DNA of 64,000 nucleotides from Bacteroidota bacterium (GTDB taxonomy: Bacteria > Bacteroidota > Bacteroidia > B-17B0 > Aurantibacillaceae). The notes beneath the pieces are model-generated. The model saw only the letters and a list, made by a program, of their open reading frames with translations, was not told where the DNA came from and searched no databases. The first letter of the stretch is position 1; every line of letters begins with the position of its first letter. Positions 33,025-42,498 of this stretch are shown piece by piece. The translations under genes were made by a program, and so were the position numbers. The DNA is taken from the NCBI GenBank assembly GCA_030692515.1, contig JAUXZS010000020.1, positions 1-64,000 of the forward strand, written 5' to 3'.

Positions 33025-34074
33025 ATGAAAAAGGTTTTATACATCATCATACCATTGGCATTAATTGCAATTGTAGTCATAAAATTAAAAAGCAATAAAG
33101 AAATCGTAAAAGATAAAGTTTATCAATATGATAAGGAGCAAGCAATTAATGTTCAGGTGGATACAATCAAATCGGAATTAATAGGAGCTGAATTTGCTTA
33201 TTCAGGAACATTTGAACCTAATAAAGAGACTAAGCTTAGCGCTGAGATACAGGGCAAGATAAATGATGTTTTAGTTGAAGTTGGAACTTTTGTAACAAAA
33301 GGACAATCATTAATTCAGTTAGATAATTCACTATTGAAATTGCAATTACAATCAGCGGAGGTTCAAGTTGAAGGATTAGAAGCGGATGTAAAACGATTTA
33401 CTGTTTTAGCGAATGCAGATGCTGTACAAGGGGTTCAATTAGAAAAAGCAGAGTTAGGTTTAAAATCTGCAAAAGTTCAAAGAGCAACTTTGCTTGAACA
33501 AATTAGTAAAACAACCATCAAAGCACCGTTTAATGGAGTGGTTACTGCTAAACTTACTGAAGAGGGCGCATTTGCTGCACCGGGTTTACCATTGCTTCAA
33601 ATTACAGATATTTCTGTTTTAAAATTTACCGTTAATGTGTCTGAAAATGATTTGAGTTCATTTCAATTAAATCAAACCTTCTCGATTAATGCAGATGCTT
33701 ATTCGGATGTGCTATTGTCGGGTAAAGCAACAATGATAGGTAGTAAAGCTAATATGGGCAGTAGTTTTCCTGTTCAGTTTATTGTAAGTAACACCTCCGA
33801 TTTTAAAATCAAATCAGGAATGTTTGGTAAAATAAATTTGAAAAGTGACAATCAAAAATCCGGAATTATTATACCGTCTTCTGCCATTATAGGCTCTTCA
33901 AGTCAACCACAAGTATATAAAGTAAAGAATGGAAAGGCTGTTTTGCATAACATAACTATTGCACAGAAAATAAAAAACAAAACTGTCGTGGCAAAGGGAT
34001 TAGAAGAAGGAGATGTGATTGTAACAAATGGATTTATTAATCTATTTGACAATGCGAATGTAACTATTAAATAA
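33025..34074 (+). CDS. RND efflux periplasmic adaptor
   Basis: A 349-residue membrane fusion protein with an N-terminal membrane anchor (residues 3-20, VLYIIIPLALIAIVVIK) and no lipobox. The barrel-sandwich hybrid is clear: LSAEIQGKINDVLVEVGTFV and TTIKAPFNGVVTAKLTEEGA, with a short helical hairpin between. The gene follows TolC and precedes the transporter by 10 bases, forming a complete pump set. Confidence 0.92.
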   Translation: MKKVLYIIIPLALIAIVVIKLKSNKEIVKDKVYQYDKEQAINVQVDTIKSELIGAEFAYSGTFEPNKETKLSAEIQGKINDVLVEVGTFVTKGQSLIQLDNSLLKLQLQSAEVQVEGLEADVKRFTVLANADAVQGVQLEKAELGLKSAKVQRATLLEQISKTTIKAPFNGVVTAKLTEEGAFAAPGLPLLQITDISVLKFTVNVSENDLSSFQLNQTFSINADAYSDVLLSGKATMIGSKANMGSSFPVQFIVSNTSDFKIKSGMFGKINLKSDNQKSGIIIPSSAIIGSSSQPQVYKVKNGKAVLHNITIAQKIKNKTVVAKGLEEGDVIVTNGFINLFDNANVTIK

Positions 34075-34084
34075 AATTTGAATT

Positions 34085-37000
34085 ATGAATATTACAGAAA
34101 TATCAATAAAACGTCCATCGCTGATAATTGTTCTTTTCAGCGTACTTACCTTATTGGGAGTTATAGGATATAAAAATTTAAGTTATGAATTGATGCCTGA
34201 TTTTAATCAACCTGTTGTGGTTATTAAAACCGTGTATCCCGGAGCAGAGCCCAACGAAGTAGAAACTTCGGTGTCACGAAAAATAGAGGATGCTTTATCT
34301 AATTTAGAAGGCGTTGATTATTTGGTAACCAAATCTTTACCAAACGCTTCTATCATTATTGCCAACCTGAAATACGGAACTGATTTGGATAAAACCATGC
34401 AGGATGCTCAACGCTATATTGACAACATTCGCAAAGATTTACCGCAGGATATTTTAAGTCCGGTAATGAGTAAGGTTTCTCCTAATGATTTACCGATCAT
34501 GTCCATTAGTGCAACAAGTAATTTACCCGCAACTGAGTTTTATCAAAAAATGAAAGACGAGTATCTTCCTCAAATTCAACAAATAAAGGGGGTTGCAGAG
34601 TTGACGATTTTGGGCGGTGAAGAACGAGAAATACAAGTAAAAGCAAACCGGGATAAACTGAAATTATATAAAATTTCATTGTATCAGGTTGTTGAGGCTA
34701 TTAATCGTTCAGGCTTAGACTTACCTGCCGGAAAAGTACAAACGGATCAGGAGAATAACTCCGTTCGTTTAACCGGAAAATTTGCAACGATTGATGATGT
34801 AAAAAATGTTCAGGTGGCTATGCCAATGCTCGGCAGCCCAGTCTATGTAAAAGATGTTGCTCAGGTAGTTGATGGAATAAAAGAAACGACATCTATCAGT
34901 AGATACAATGGAAAAGATGGCATTGGAATTCTATTAAAAAAACAAGGCGATGCAAATGCTGTTGATGTTTCAAAAATGGTTCGTGCAAAATTTAAAAGTA
35001 TCGAAGCACAAAATAGTAATTCCTCTGTAAAATTCATCATTGCAGATGATAGCACCGACAATACAATTGCAGCTGTTAATTCTGTTGTATTTGATTTGGG
35101 ATTAGCAGTTGTTTTAGTTTCTTTAGTAATGCTATTATTTTTAAGAAGTTTCAGAAACTCTTTAATTGTAATCATTGCAATACCTACCTCTTTGGTCACA
35201 GCTTTTGCAGTTATGTGGCTTCTAGGATACACTCTAAATTTAATGACCTTGCTCGCCATGTCTTTAATTATTGGAATCTTGGTTGATGATGCTACTGTGG
35301 TGTTGGAAAACATTCAAAGGCATTTAGATATGGGAAAAGAAAAACATACTGCCTCAATGGATGGGCGTATGGAAATTGGATTTTCTGCATTGTCGATCAC
35401 ATTGGTTGACGTGGTTGTGTTTTTACCGATATTGTTTTTACAAGTATTTGTGGCAGATATGCTCAAACAATTTTCAGTAGTTGTAGTAACTTCAACCTTA
35501 ACGAGTTTGTTAGTTGGCTTTACGCTTACACCTTGGTTGGCATCAAGAATAGGTAAGAAAGAAGATTTACAACCAACCAACTTCTTCAATCGTTTTTTGC
35601 TTGGATTTGAACATCAATTAGAAAAATTCACCAATTGGTATGGCAAACAATTAGAATGGGTACTCAGCCACAAATTAATTTTCACAGGAATAGTTGTTTT
35701 ACTTTTTGCGGTTACTTTGGGAATAATGAAACAAGGTATCATTGGTAAAGAGCTTATCTCTACTGGAGATCAGGGTAAATTTCGTATGGCTTTAGAGTTT
35801 GACAAATCAACTTCCATTCAACAAAACAATTTAATCGCTCAGAAAATAGAAACCTATATTATTAAGCAAGCAGATGTCTCTACTGTGTTTAGTAACATAG
35901 GTGGTCCGAGTACAGGCATTGGAAGTTTAGGTGTAGGATCAGCTAATAAAACTGAATTTACTATTCAGTTAAAATCCGCAAAAGAACGCCATAAGCAACC
36001 TACTGAAGAGTTTATGAAAAAATTGAGGGAAGAATTAAAAATGAAATTCCCTGGAATAAATTATTCAATGGCTGCATTAGGATTGATACCACGTTCAGCT
36101 CCAATTGAAATTACTTTAAGCGGCAGTAATTTAGATTTAGTAATGAAAACAGGTAATGATTTAAAGTCGGTGATTGAAAAAATACCGGGTTCAGATAATG
36201 TGCGTTTATCTGTTGAACAAGGTAGTCCTGAATACAAAATAATTCCCGATAAAGATAAAATGCAACGCTTAGGATTAACGACAGCTTATGTTGGTATGAA
36301 TTTAAGAACAGCTTTTACTGGCAATGACGATGCAACATTAACAGAAAACGGAACAGAATATCCTGTAAGAATTTGGCTTGACGGTTACAGTAGGCAAAAT
36401 TATGAAGATGTACAGCGCCTCTCAATTGTTAATCCAATGGGGTTACCAGTAGAAGTATCGCAGTTTGCAACGGTGGAACGAGATAATTCACCATCCTTAT
36501 TGGAAAGAAAAGATCGTCAGCCAGCGGTAACGCTTACGTCTGACGCACTTGGTAGACCTTCGGGAACAGTTGCTGATGATGTAGTTGCTTACCTTAAAAA
36601 TAACCCATTACCCGATGGAATTCAAATGACTTGGGGTAGTGATATCAAAAGACAAAATGATAGTTTTGGTGCATTGGGTTCGGTTCTATTAATCTCGTTC
36701 CTATTGATTTATTTAATCATGGTTGCTTTATATGATAGTTTCGTTTACCCATTTGTGGTATTGTTTTCAATTCCCGTAGCTGCTATTGGTGCGTTTTTAG
36801 CATTGAATTTATCATTAAACAATCTTAGTTTATTTGCTTTGCTCGGATTGATTATGCTCATGGGATTAGTAGTAAAAAACGCTATTTTAATTGTAGACTT
36901 TACAAATCAATTGAAGGCGGAGGGAAAACATTTCAAAGAAGCATTAATCATTGCCGGAAAAGGTCGTATGCGTCCAATCTTAATGACAACCATTGCAATG

Positions 37001-37183
37001 ATTATAGGAATGTTGCCAATTGCCCTTGGCAAAGGAACAGCAAGTGAATGGAAGAATGGTTTGGCATGGGTAATTATTGGTGGGCTGTTTTCATCCTTGA
37101 TATTAACTGTTTATTTAGTGCCAATGGTTTATTATTTAGTAGATCGTTTAAAAGAAAAAATTACAAATAGAAAAACGAAGTAA
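34085..37183 (+). CDS. RND efflux transporter, AcrB family
   Basis: A 1032-residue inner-membrane proton-coupled pump of usual length. TM1 starts IKRPSLIIVLFSVLTLLGVI, and proton-relay acidic residues lie in SLIIGILVDDATVVLENIQR near residue 400. The second membrane domain contains GLVVKNAILIVDFTNQLKAE. It lacks histidine-methionine-rich metal motifs and so is nearer to hydrophobe exporters. It differs clearly from the minus-strand pump at 11211-14366 and is not a recent copy. Last of the three pump genes. Confidence 0.95.
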   Translation: MNITEISIKRPSLIIVLFSVLTLLGVIGYKNLSYELMPDFNQPVVVIKTVYPGAEPNEVETSVSRKIEDALSNLEGVDYLVTKSLPNASIIIANLKYGTDLDKTMQDAQRYIDNIRKDLPQDILSPVMSKVSPNDLPIMSISATSNLPATEFYQKMKDEYLPQIQQIKGVAELTILGGEEREIQVKANRDKLKLYKISLYQVVEAINRSGLDLPAGKVQTDQENNSVRLTGKFATIDDVKNVQVAMPMLGSPVYVKDVAQVVDGIKETTSISRYNGKDGIGILLKKQGDANAVDVSKMVRAKFKSIEAQNSNSSVKFIIADDSTDNTIAAVNSVVFDLGLAVVLVSLVMLLFLRSFRNSLIVIIAIPTSLVTAFAVMWLLGYTLNLMTLLAMSLIIGILVDDATVVLENIQRHLDMGKEKHTASMDGRMEIGFSALSITLVDVVVFLPILFLQVFVADMLKQFSVVVVTSTLTSLLVGFTLTPWLASRIGKKEDLQPTNFFNRFLLGFEHQLEKFTNWYGKQLEWVLSHKLIFTGIVVLLFAVTLGIMKQGIIGKELISTGDQGKFRMALEFDKSTSIQQNNLIAQKIETYIIKQADVSTVFSNIGGPSTGIGSLGVGSANKTEFTIQLKSAKERHKQPTEEFMKKLREELKMKFPGINYSMAALGLIPRSAPIEITLSGSNLDLVMKTGNDLKSVIEKIPGSDNVRLSVEQGSPEYKIIPDKDKMQRLGLTTAYVGMNLRTAFTGNDDATLTENGTEYPVRIWLDGYSRQNYEDVQRLSIVNPMGLPVEVSQFATVERDNSPSLLERKDRQPAVTLTSDALGRPSGTVADDVVAYLKNNPLPDGIQMTWGSDIKRQNDSFGALGSVLLISFLLIYLIMVALYDSFVYPFVVLFSIPVAAIGAFLALNLSLNNLSLFALLGLIMLMGLVVKNAILIVDFTNQLKAEGKHFKEALIIAGKGRMRPILMTTIAMIIGMLPIALGKGTASEWKNGLAWVIIGGLFSSLILTVYLVPMVYYLVDRLKEKITNRKTK

Positions 37184-37184
37184 A

Positions 37185-37634
37185 ATGAAACAATTACTCT
37201 TATTCGCACTTGTCAGCATATCATTATTGACCTTATCTTCATTTAATAACCAAAAAGGAGAAAACTTTTCTTTAACCGTGGAAGTAAATGGTCTACAGAA
37301 CTCGAAAGGTATTGTCCAGTTTGCATTATATAATAAGGACGGAACGATTCCTGATGAAGATTACAAAAAGTGTTGTAAGATATTGAAAGAAAAAATACAA
37401 AATGGATCATCTAAAGTAACCTTTAGTAATCTTCCGGTAGGTAAGTATGCTGTAAATATTCTTCACGATGAAAATGAGAATGGTGAGATAGACAAAGGGT
37501 TTATTTTACCAATAGAGGGAATTGGGTTTTCGAATTATGAATCAATTGGATTAACAAACCGCCCCAACTTTTCAAAAGCAAGCTTTGAGTTGAATTGTGA
37601 TAAGAAAATCTCAGTAAAAGTCATCTACATGTAG
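37185..37634 (+). CDS. DUF2141 exported protein
   Basis: A 149-residue secreted protein. A signal peptide at residues 1-18 (LLFALVSISLLTLSSFN) is followed by a beta-rich domain with LPVGKYAVNILHDENENGEI, the hallmark of the DUF2141 family. Starts 1 base after the transporter stop, so it belongs to the pump operon. Function of the family is not known. Confidence 0.82.
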   Translation: MKQLLLFALVSISLLTLSSFNNQKGENFSLTVEVNGLQNSKGIVQFALYNKDGTIPDEDYKKCCKILKEKIQNGSSKVTFSNLPVGKYAVNILHDENENGEIDKGFILPIEGIGFSNYESIGLTNRPNFSKASFELNCDKKISVKVIYM

Positions 37635-37666
37635 CTATCGAGAATCTATTACAGTATTTTAGCATT

Positions 37667-38458
37667 GTGAAAAAATCAACTATTTATATTTCTAAAATGG
37701 ATTGCCCTTCAGAGGAAAACATGATCCGACTAAAATTGCAAGGTCTGCATTTTATGAAACTTGATTTTGACATCCCTAATAGAAATTTATATGTGTACCA
37801 TGAAGGTGATATAACGTCTATTTTTAATGCTGTTAACGACCTTAAACTTGGGGCTTCATTAATTGGTAGTGAAGAAAGTAATTATACCCATGTTAGCGAA
37901 GACCATTCAAAAGAAAAAAAATTACTGTGGACAGTTTTATTGATCAATCTTTCGCTTTTTATTTTGGAAATTATCGCAGGGTTTATTTCAGAATCAATGG
38001 GATTAGTTGCCGATAGCCTTGATATGCTTGCTGATGCTATGGTCTATGGATTAAGCTTATATGCTGTTGGTCATTTAGCGTCTAAAAAGAAGCAAATTGC
38101 TAAAATGAGTGGATATTTTCAGATGGCATTAGCTCTGTTTGGAATAATTGAGGTTATTAGAAGGTTTTTGGGGATTGAGGAAGTTCCCGAATTTCAATTA
38201 ATGATCATCATTTCGCTTTTCGCCTTAGTAGGAAATGCGGTTTCACTTTACCTTCTTCAGAAATCAAAAAGCAAAGAGGTTCACATGCAAGCAAGTGTAA
38301 TTTTTACGAGTAATGATGTAATCGTAAATATTGGAGTTATTTTAGCTGGTGCAATTGTTTATTTCACAAATTCCAAATATCCCGATTTAATTGTGGGCTC
38401 CATTGTTTTTATTTTGGTCGCAAAAGGAGCAATAAGAATTCTTAAACTATCTAAATAA
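37667..38458 (+). CDS. Cation diffusion facilitator-like transporter with N-terminal HMA-like domain
   Basis: A 263-residue membrane protein. Residues 1-75 resemble a heavy-metal-associated fold starting YISKMDCPSEENMIRLKLQG, with one cysteine rather than the CxxC pair. Six helices of the CDF type follow: SMGLVADSLDMLADAMVYG holds the aspartates of the transport site, and ASVIFTSNDVIVNIGV the second set. The cytoplasmic C-terminal domain usual in CDF proteins is absent. The start is GTG at 37667. A zinc or other divalent metal export role is likely. It is the last gene of the cargo region. Confidence 0.8.
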   Translation: MKKSTIYISKMDCPSEENMIRLKLQGLHFMKLDFDIPNRNLYVYHEGDITSIFNAVNDLKLGASLIGSEESNYTHVSEDHSKEKKLLWTVLLINLSLFILEIIAGFISESMGLVADSLDMLADAMVYGLSLYAVGHLASKKKQIAKMSGYFQMALALFGIIEVIRRFLGIEEVPEFQLMIIISLFALVGNAVSLYLLQKSKSKEVHMQASVIFTSNDVIVNIGVILAGAIVYFTNSKYPDLIVGSIVFILVAKGAIRILKLSK

Positions 38459-38680
38459 TATTTTTTGAATTAAGGCAGGAAATTCCCCTCCCCCTTAGAA
38501 CTTGAAAATCATCAGTAAAACTTGATAAATTTACCGGGAATAAGTTCGGAATCAGTTTTCAGGGTTAAAATTAAAACTCCTTACCTTCCTTTCAACAGCA
38601 AGCTTTCACTTAAATAGCGTTAAGAAATTCGTTGTAAAGTCATTTACCTGAGACCCTAAGGGGGGATCTTACAGTAAAAT

Positions 38681-38697
38681 TACCGTAAAATACGATA
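38681..38697. repeat. Right-end copy of the 17-bp element palindrome
   Basis: TACCGTAAAATACGATA is identical on the opposite strand to the 17-mer at 2326-2342, 36 kb away. An imperfect copy with a 4-base centre lies at 16774-16791. It is probably a binding site of an element-encoded protein. Confidence 0.8.
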
Positions 38698-38704
38698 ACC
38701 GCCC

Positions 38705-38866
38705 CTATTTCTGACCAACCCTAAACACCTTGCAGAAGTGACTTATCGCCCGTAAATCAGCTAAAAATCGCTGAATTTCAGCATCTTTCAATTCTTCAGG
38801 GTTTTCGTTGGTTATTTGGTTCGAACAGGGTAAATTTGAGCCCGCAAAAAAAATTAACCGGCTTGA
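38705..38866 (-). pseudogene. Possible gene remnant in the right-end spacer
   Basis: On the minus strand a frame of about 53 codons is open from 38866 to a TAG at 38705. It has no start codon, but its last 35 residues look protein-like (NPEELKDAEIQRFLADLRA, then a short basic tail). It may be the 3-prime end of a disrupted gene. It could equally be chance. Confidence 0.22.
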
Positions 38867-38888
38867 TTATAAGGCAGGTTTTTTTTAT
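38856..38888 (+). terminator. Terminator-like hairpin with long T run
   Basis: AACCGGCTT pairs imperfectly with AAGGCAGGTT and runs straight into eight T residues. It lies 400 bases after the CDF-like gene, so what it terminates is unclear. Confidence 0.5.
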
Positions 38889-39171
38889 TTTACATAAGCC
38901 TTTAACATCTTTTTGGGCTTTAAAAAACCCTTATAAGACACCTAATTTTTAAAAACTAGGGTGTTTTTCATCCTCTTTAGTGTGTGGAAATTAAGGTATG
39001 AAACCATTATTATATCGTTCTATATTTTATTTAAGAAAGACGAAATTGTGATTCCAAAAAAAAATAAATAATTACAATTTTAGCACGAAGATTGCACCTT
39101 TAAAGGCAAACTTGTGAGTAGTTTCATAAGTTTAATTCTTACATTTATTTTTTTTATATTTGGCTAAACGC

Positions 39172-39633
39172 ATGGTTAAGAAATTATTATATAATTCACT
39201 TTTAGTATTTATCTTTTTTAATTTAGCTTCTTGCATTGTTAATGCCCCAAAATACACAACGGTTGAAAAAGTACTCAATTTAAAAATAGGGCAATCTAAA
39301 GGAGAGGTTTCTTTATTATTAGGAACAGTCCCTTATAATTTAATATTAATGACGGATAGCGAAACTACTTTGTTATATAAATACAGGGTTACTGATCGCA
39401 CAACGCTCCCCTTTCTTTTAAAAGAAAATAATGGTAAAAAAATTAAAGGGCGTTATGTTAATTTACTTGTTACCTATGATAAAGATGGTTTGTCAAAAAA
39501 AATAGAAAGTTGCAGCAACTGTGATGAAACAATTGTACAAGAAAAACGGGTTGACATTAATAAGGTAATTACTTTCCTTACAATTACATTACCAATAGCA
39601 TTAGTTTTTCTTGGAATTACGACCTTGAAGTAA
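39172..39633 (+). CDS. Hypothetical lipoprotein with a BamE/SmpA-like segment
   Basis: A 153-residue exported protein. A lipoprotein signal ends at FNLASCIVN. KVLNLKIGQSKGEVSLLLGT resembles the short helix-turn of BamE/SmpA-like domains, and a hydrophobic helix ends the protein (VITFLTITLPIALVFLGI). CxxC-type cysteines occur in ESCSNCDET. The ATG at 39172 is preferred over a TTG at 39160, which overlaps a promoter-like TATATTTG at 39155-39162; the transcript leader would then be very short. Function unknown. Confidence 0.65.
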   Translation: MVKKLLYNSLLVFIFFNLASCIVNAPKYTTVEKVLNLKIGQSKGEVSLLLGTVPYNLILMTDSETTLLYKYRVTDRTTLPFLLKENNGKKIKGRYVNLLVTYDKDGLSKKIESCSNCDETIVQEKRVDINKVITFLTITLPIALVFLGITTLK

Positions 39634-39687
39634 CAATCTAAATGTTTATTGTTCTTTCAAAAATATAAATGTTTTTAGTTTGGAATG

Positions 39688-40161
39688 CTATTTTAATCGA
39701 GCCAAAATACCTAGCAGTTGAGTTGAGTTAATATATTGGTTGTATTGAAAAATAATTTCGTATTCAGAATTTAAAAAACAAAGTGTGGGGTAGGATATTT
39801 TACCATCAACCGTTCCCAATTGCTCCGCCAACTCATTTATACCCGTACTTGCCCCTGTTGGTTTATATTTGAAAGTATGTTTATTAAAATTTATATTCAG
39901 CTTTTCTTCAGCGTTTAAATCAATAAAATAAAAATGTTTATTCAAAAACTCAATAACGCTATCTTTTTTAAAGGTTGTGTGTTTCATTGTTGCACAATAC
40001 TTACACCAGTCGGTATGAATAAAAACAACAATCTTTCTTTTTTCTACTTTCATCAAACTATCAATTTGCTCAAATTGAAATAATTTTATTTGTGAAAAAG
40101 AATTTTTTGGGAGCAATAAAACAGTACTCAAAATTAAAATGATGTTTAAACTAATTCTCAT
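39688..40161 (-). CDS. Thioredoxin-fold exported protein
   Basis: A 157-residue periplasmic thiol protein. A signal peptide (residues 1-23) precedes a thioredoxin-like domain with active site DWCKYCATMKHT at about residue 52, as in DsbD-gamma or SoxW-like proteins, and the cis-proline segment KISYPTLCFLN. It starts one base from the TonB receptor stop, so the two are coupled. It may reduce the receptor's plug cysteines or another exported partner; this is inference from the CxxC in the receptor. Confidence 0.85.
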   Translation of the reverse strand: MRISLNIILILSTVLLLPKNSFSQIKLFQFEQIDSLMKVEKRKIVVFIHTDWCKYCATMKHTTFKKDSVIEFLNKHFYFIDLNAEEKLNINFNKHTFKYKPTGASTGINELAEQLGTVDGKISYPTLCFLNSEYEIIFQYNQYINSTQLLGILARLK

Positions 40162-42455
40162 TACTTAAAATTAAATCGTACTCCAAAAAACGCCCTTGCC
40201 CCTTGTGTTGGAGCATAGATATATGTTGGATCAAAAGTTAAACCATAGGGATTATTTTGATTTGCAATTACTTTTCCGTTACTGTCAAACTGAACATTTT
40301 TATCAAAAGGATCATTTGTTCTGGCAATGACGAAGGGATTATTTTCTTTGAAGGGTGTCCAGTTTAGTAAATTTTTCACTCCTCCATATATTTCAAAGTT
40401 TTTAAAACCACTATACACTAATTGTATGTTTTGAATGCTCCACCAAGGCGAATTTAATTTTCTAGGATCTAAATCGCCCAGTAACGGCAAACGCATTGGG
40501 CTGTATACATTACCTGTATAGTCAATTGCCAAATTTATTTTTTTGATTTTATATGAAATTGCCCAAACCCCTGTAAAGTTTTCGGTTAAAATTTGTTGTT
40601 TCGTTATTCCGTTTTCAGTAAGAGTATTTTCCATTAATGTAGAGCCTGCAATAATTTTTAACCCATTATTAAAAGCTAAATCAATATTTAAACTCACACC
40701 TTTACTTTCTGCATAGCCATTTAAATTATCGTAAATAATTTTGTTCGGGTCAGTTTCATAATCACCTACAATTCTGTTGTTGAAATAAGTGTAAAATGCA
40801 GAAGCATCAAGACTAATAAAAGTTCCATTTTTCGCGAATATTTTTTTGATATAGTTTAGGTTTATATTGTACGATTGCTCTGGTTTTAGCTCGTTTTTAA
40901 TCTCTACAGTTCTTGCGCCTGTTAATGCAGCGTGATCTTCAGTAAATAAATTTACTACCCTAAATCCCGTTCCTGCATTTAAACGAAAAATATTTTTATC
41001 ATTTAAACTCCATTTATAGGCGAAACGAGGAGTATAAATGTTGCCATGGTAATTATTGTGATCGTACCTAAAACCTAACAATAATTTATGTTTGTTGGTA
41101 ATTGAAATTTCATCTTGAACAAATACACCAGGAAGTCTGGTTTTTTGTGATTGGGTTTGTGGATTGATAGAATCGGAAGTGGCTGTTGCTGGAGTGTTAT
41201 CATCATAAAAAGTGTAGCGTAATGCAGTCCCCACTAAAAAATCATTTATGCCAATTTTTTTATCCCACGTTAGTTGAGAAAAAGCAATGTTTTGTTGAGC
41301 AATATATGAAGTAGTTCCATACACACTGTTTTGGTCGTGGTTATTATAAGAAAATGAAAGCATTAATTTTTCTTTGGTTGGGAGTTGATAATTTCCTAAG
41401 AGTTCCCAACGTTTAGTGTAAATACTTTCTCCGTAAATACTGTCGCCTCCTCTAAACTTTTTTTGCCAAGTCATATCACCACCAAAGCGGTCTTCATACA
41501 TATAACGACCAGCGACACTAAACAAACGATTTTCTTTTCGTTGAAAATTCCATTTTTGAAAAACAGAAATTCTATCTTGCAAAGTCATATCCGTAAAATT
41601 GTCTTTATTTTTATCTACTCTATTTTGAAAATTAAAATAATTTATACCTGTAAGAACACTTGCTTTATTACCCGCATTAAATTTAAAACCTAAATCGGTA
41701 TTGTATTCTTGCCAACTTGTAGCAAAAATATCGGCTGAAACAATTGGAGCATTTTGGGGCTTCTTGGTAATAATGTTAATCAAGCCTCCAACCGCTTCAC
41801 TGCCATAAAGTGATGATGCAGGGCCTTTAACAATCTCTATACGTTCAACCAATGAATTAGGAATACCAGATAAACCATAAACAGTAGATAAGGCACTTAC
41901 AATTGGCATTCCATCAATAAGCACCATGGTATACGGTCCTTCTAAACCGTTAATATGTATATCGCCTGTATTGCAAACATTGCAATTTAATTGGGGTCTA
42001 ACACCGTTAATATTTTGTAATGCCTCATAAATATTTGGGGTAGGATTTTTCTTAAAATAAGTTGGTGTGTAAACTTCAACAGGAACAGGGCTTTCGAGTC
42101 GACTCACTTCTTTAAGCGTGCCGGTTACAACTACTTCGTTTAATGTGTTTTGATAATTGGTAAGGTCAAAATTTACAATGAAGTTACCGTCATCTTTTAT
42201 GACAATAGATTTTTCCATTTTATTAAAACCTAAACTTGACGTTTGAATTTTGTATACACCCGCAGGAATATTTTTAATTTTAAATTTACCAGTGCTGTCG
42301 GTTATACTATCAAAAGAAGTTCCAATTAATCCAACATTAACAAATTCTACTGGTTTACCTTCCGATACTATTTTACCAGAAACGCTTGCTGTTTGGCCTA
42401 TTATTGCTAGATCAATAAATGCCAACATTGCTATAAAAATAATTTTATGAAACAT
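40161..42455 (-). CDS. TonB-dependent outer-membrane receptor with CxxC plug motif
   Basis: A 764-residue receptor for energy-dependent uptake. A signal peptide and a carboxypeptidase-like regulatory domain (residues about 22-100) precede the plug, followed by the 22-strand barrel. The plug contains LNCNVCNTGDIHINGLEGPY, a CxxC pair at about residue 158, then VERIEIVKGPASSLYGSEAV. The barrel ends GARAFFGVRFNFK. It is paired with a thioredoxin-fold gene and is divergent from a DtxR-type metal regulator whose likely site overlaps its promoter, suggesting that a metal complex is the substrate. Confidence 0.92.
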   Translation of the reverse strand: MFHKIIFIAMLAFIDLAIIGQTASVSGKIVSEGKPVEFVNVGLIGTSFDSITDSTGKFKIKNIPAGVYKIQTSSLGFNKMEKSIVIKDDGNFIVNFDLTNYQNTLNEVVVTGTLKEVSRLESPVPVEVYTPTYFKKNPTPNIYEALQNINGVRPQLNCNVCNTGDIHINGLEGPYTMVLIDGMPIVSALSTVYGLSGIPNSLVERIEIVKGPASSLYGSEAVGGLINIITKKPQNAPIVSADIFATSWQEYNTDLGFKFNAGNKASVLTGINYFNFQNRVDKNKDNFTDMTLQDRISVFQKWNFQRKENRLFSVAGRYMYEDRFGGDMTWQKKFRGGDSIYGESIYTKRWELLGNYQLPTKEKLMLSFSYNNHDQNSVYGTTSYIAQQNIAFSQLTWDKKIGINDFLVGTALRYTFYDDNTPATATSDSINPQTQSQKTRLPGVFVQDEISITNKHKLLLGFRYDHNNYHGNIYTPRFAYKWSLNDKNIFRLNAGTGFRVVNLFTEDHAALTGARTVEIKNELKPEQSYNINLNYIKKIFAKNGTFISLDASAFYTYFNNRIVGDYETDPNKIIYDNLNGYAESKGVSLNIDLAFNNGLKIIAGSTLMENTLTENGITKQQILTENFTGVWAISYKIKKINLAIDYTGNVYSPMRLPLLGDLDPRKLNSPWWSIQNIQLVYSGFKNFEIYGGVKNLLNWTPFKENNPFVIARTNDPFDKNVQFDSNGKVIANQNNPYGLTFDPTYIYAPTQGARAFFGVRFNFK

Positions 42456-42498
42456 TCTCCTAATTCTTATGGCCGTCTAATTACTTAGTTTTGGGTAC

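Larger units (their letters stand above)
38459..39171. other. Gene-poor spacer at the probable right end of the mobile region
   Basis: This 713-base spacer carries, in order, a C-rich segment near 38480; the sequence TACCGTAAAATACGATA at 38681-38697, the exact reverse complement of the copy at 2326-2342; ACAGTAAAAT at 38671-38680, also seen inverted near 3399; a minus-strand open frame (38705-38866); and two terminator-like hairpins. It separates stress cargo from ordinary chromosomal genes. It may be the element junction; no direct repeat proving an attachment site could be established by eye. Confidence 0.5.

Noticed and set aside
38811-38848. GGTTCGAA near 38817, suggesting a tRNA 3-prime end as an attachment site
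   Set aside because: The flanking bases do not form a T-stem or acceptor stem, and no tRNA body precedes it.
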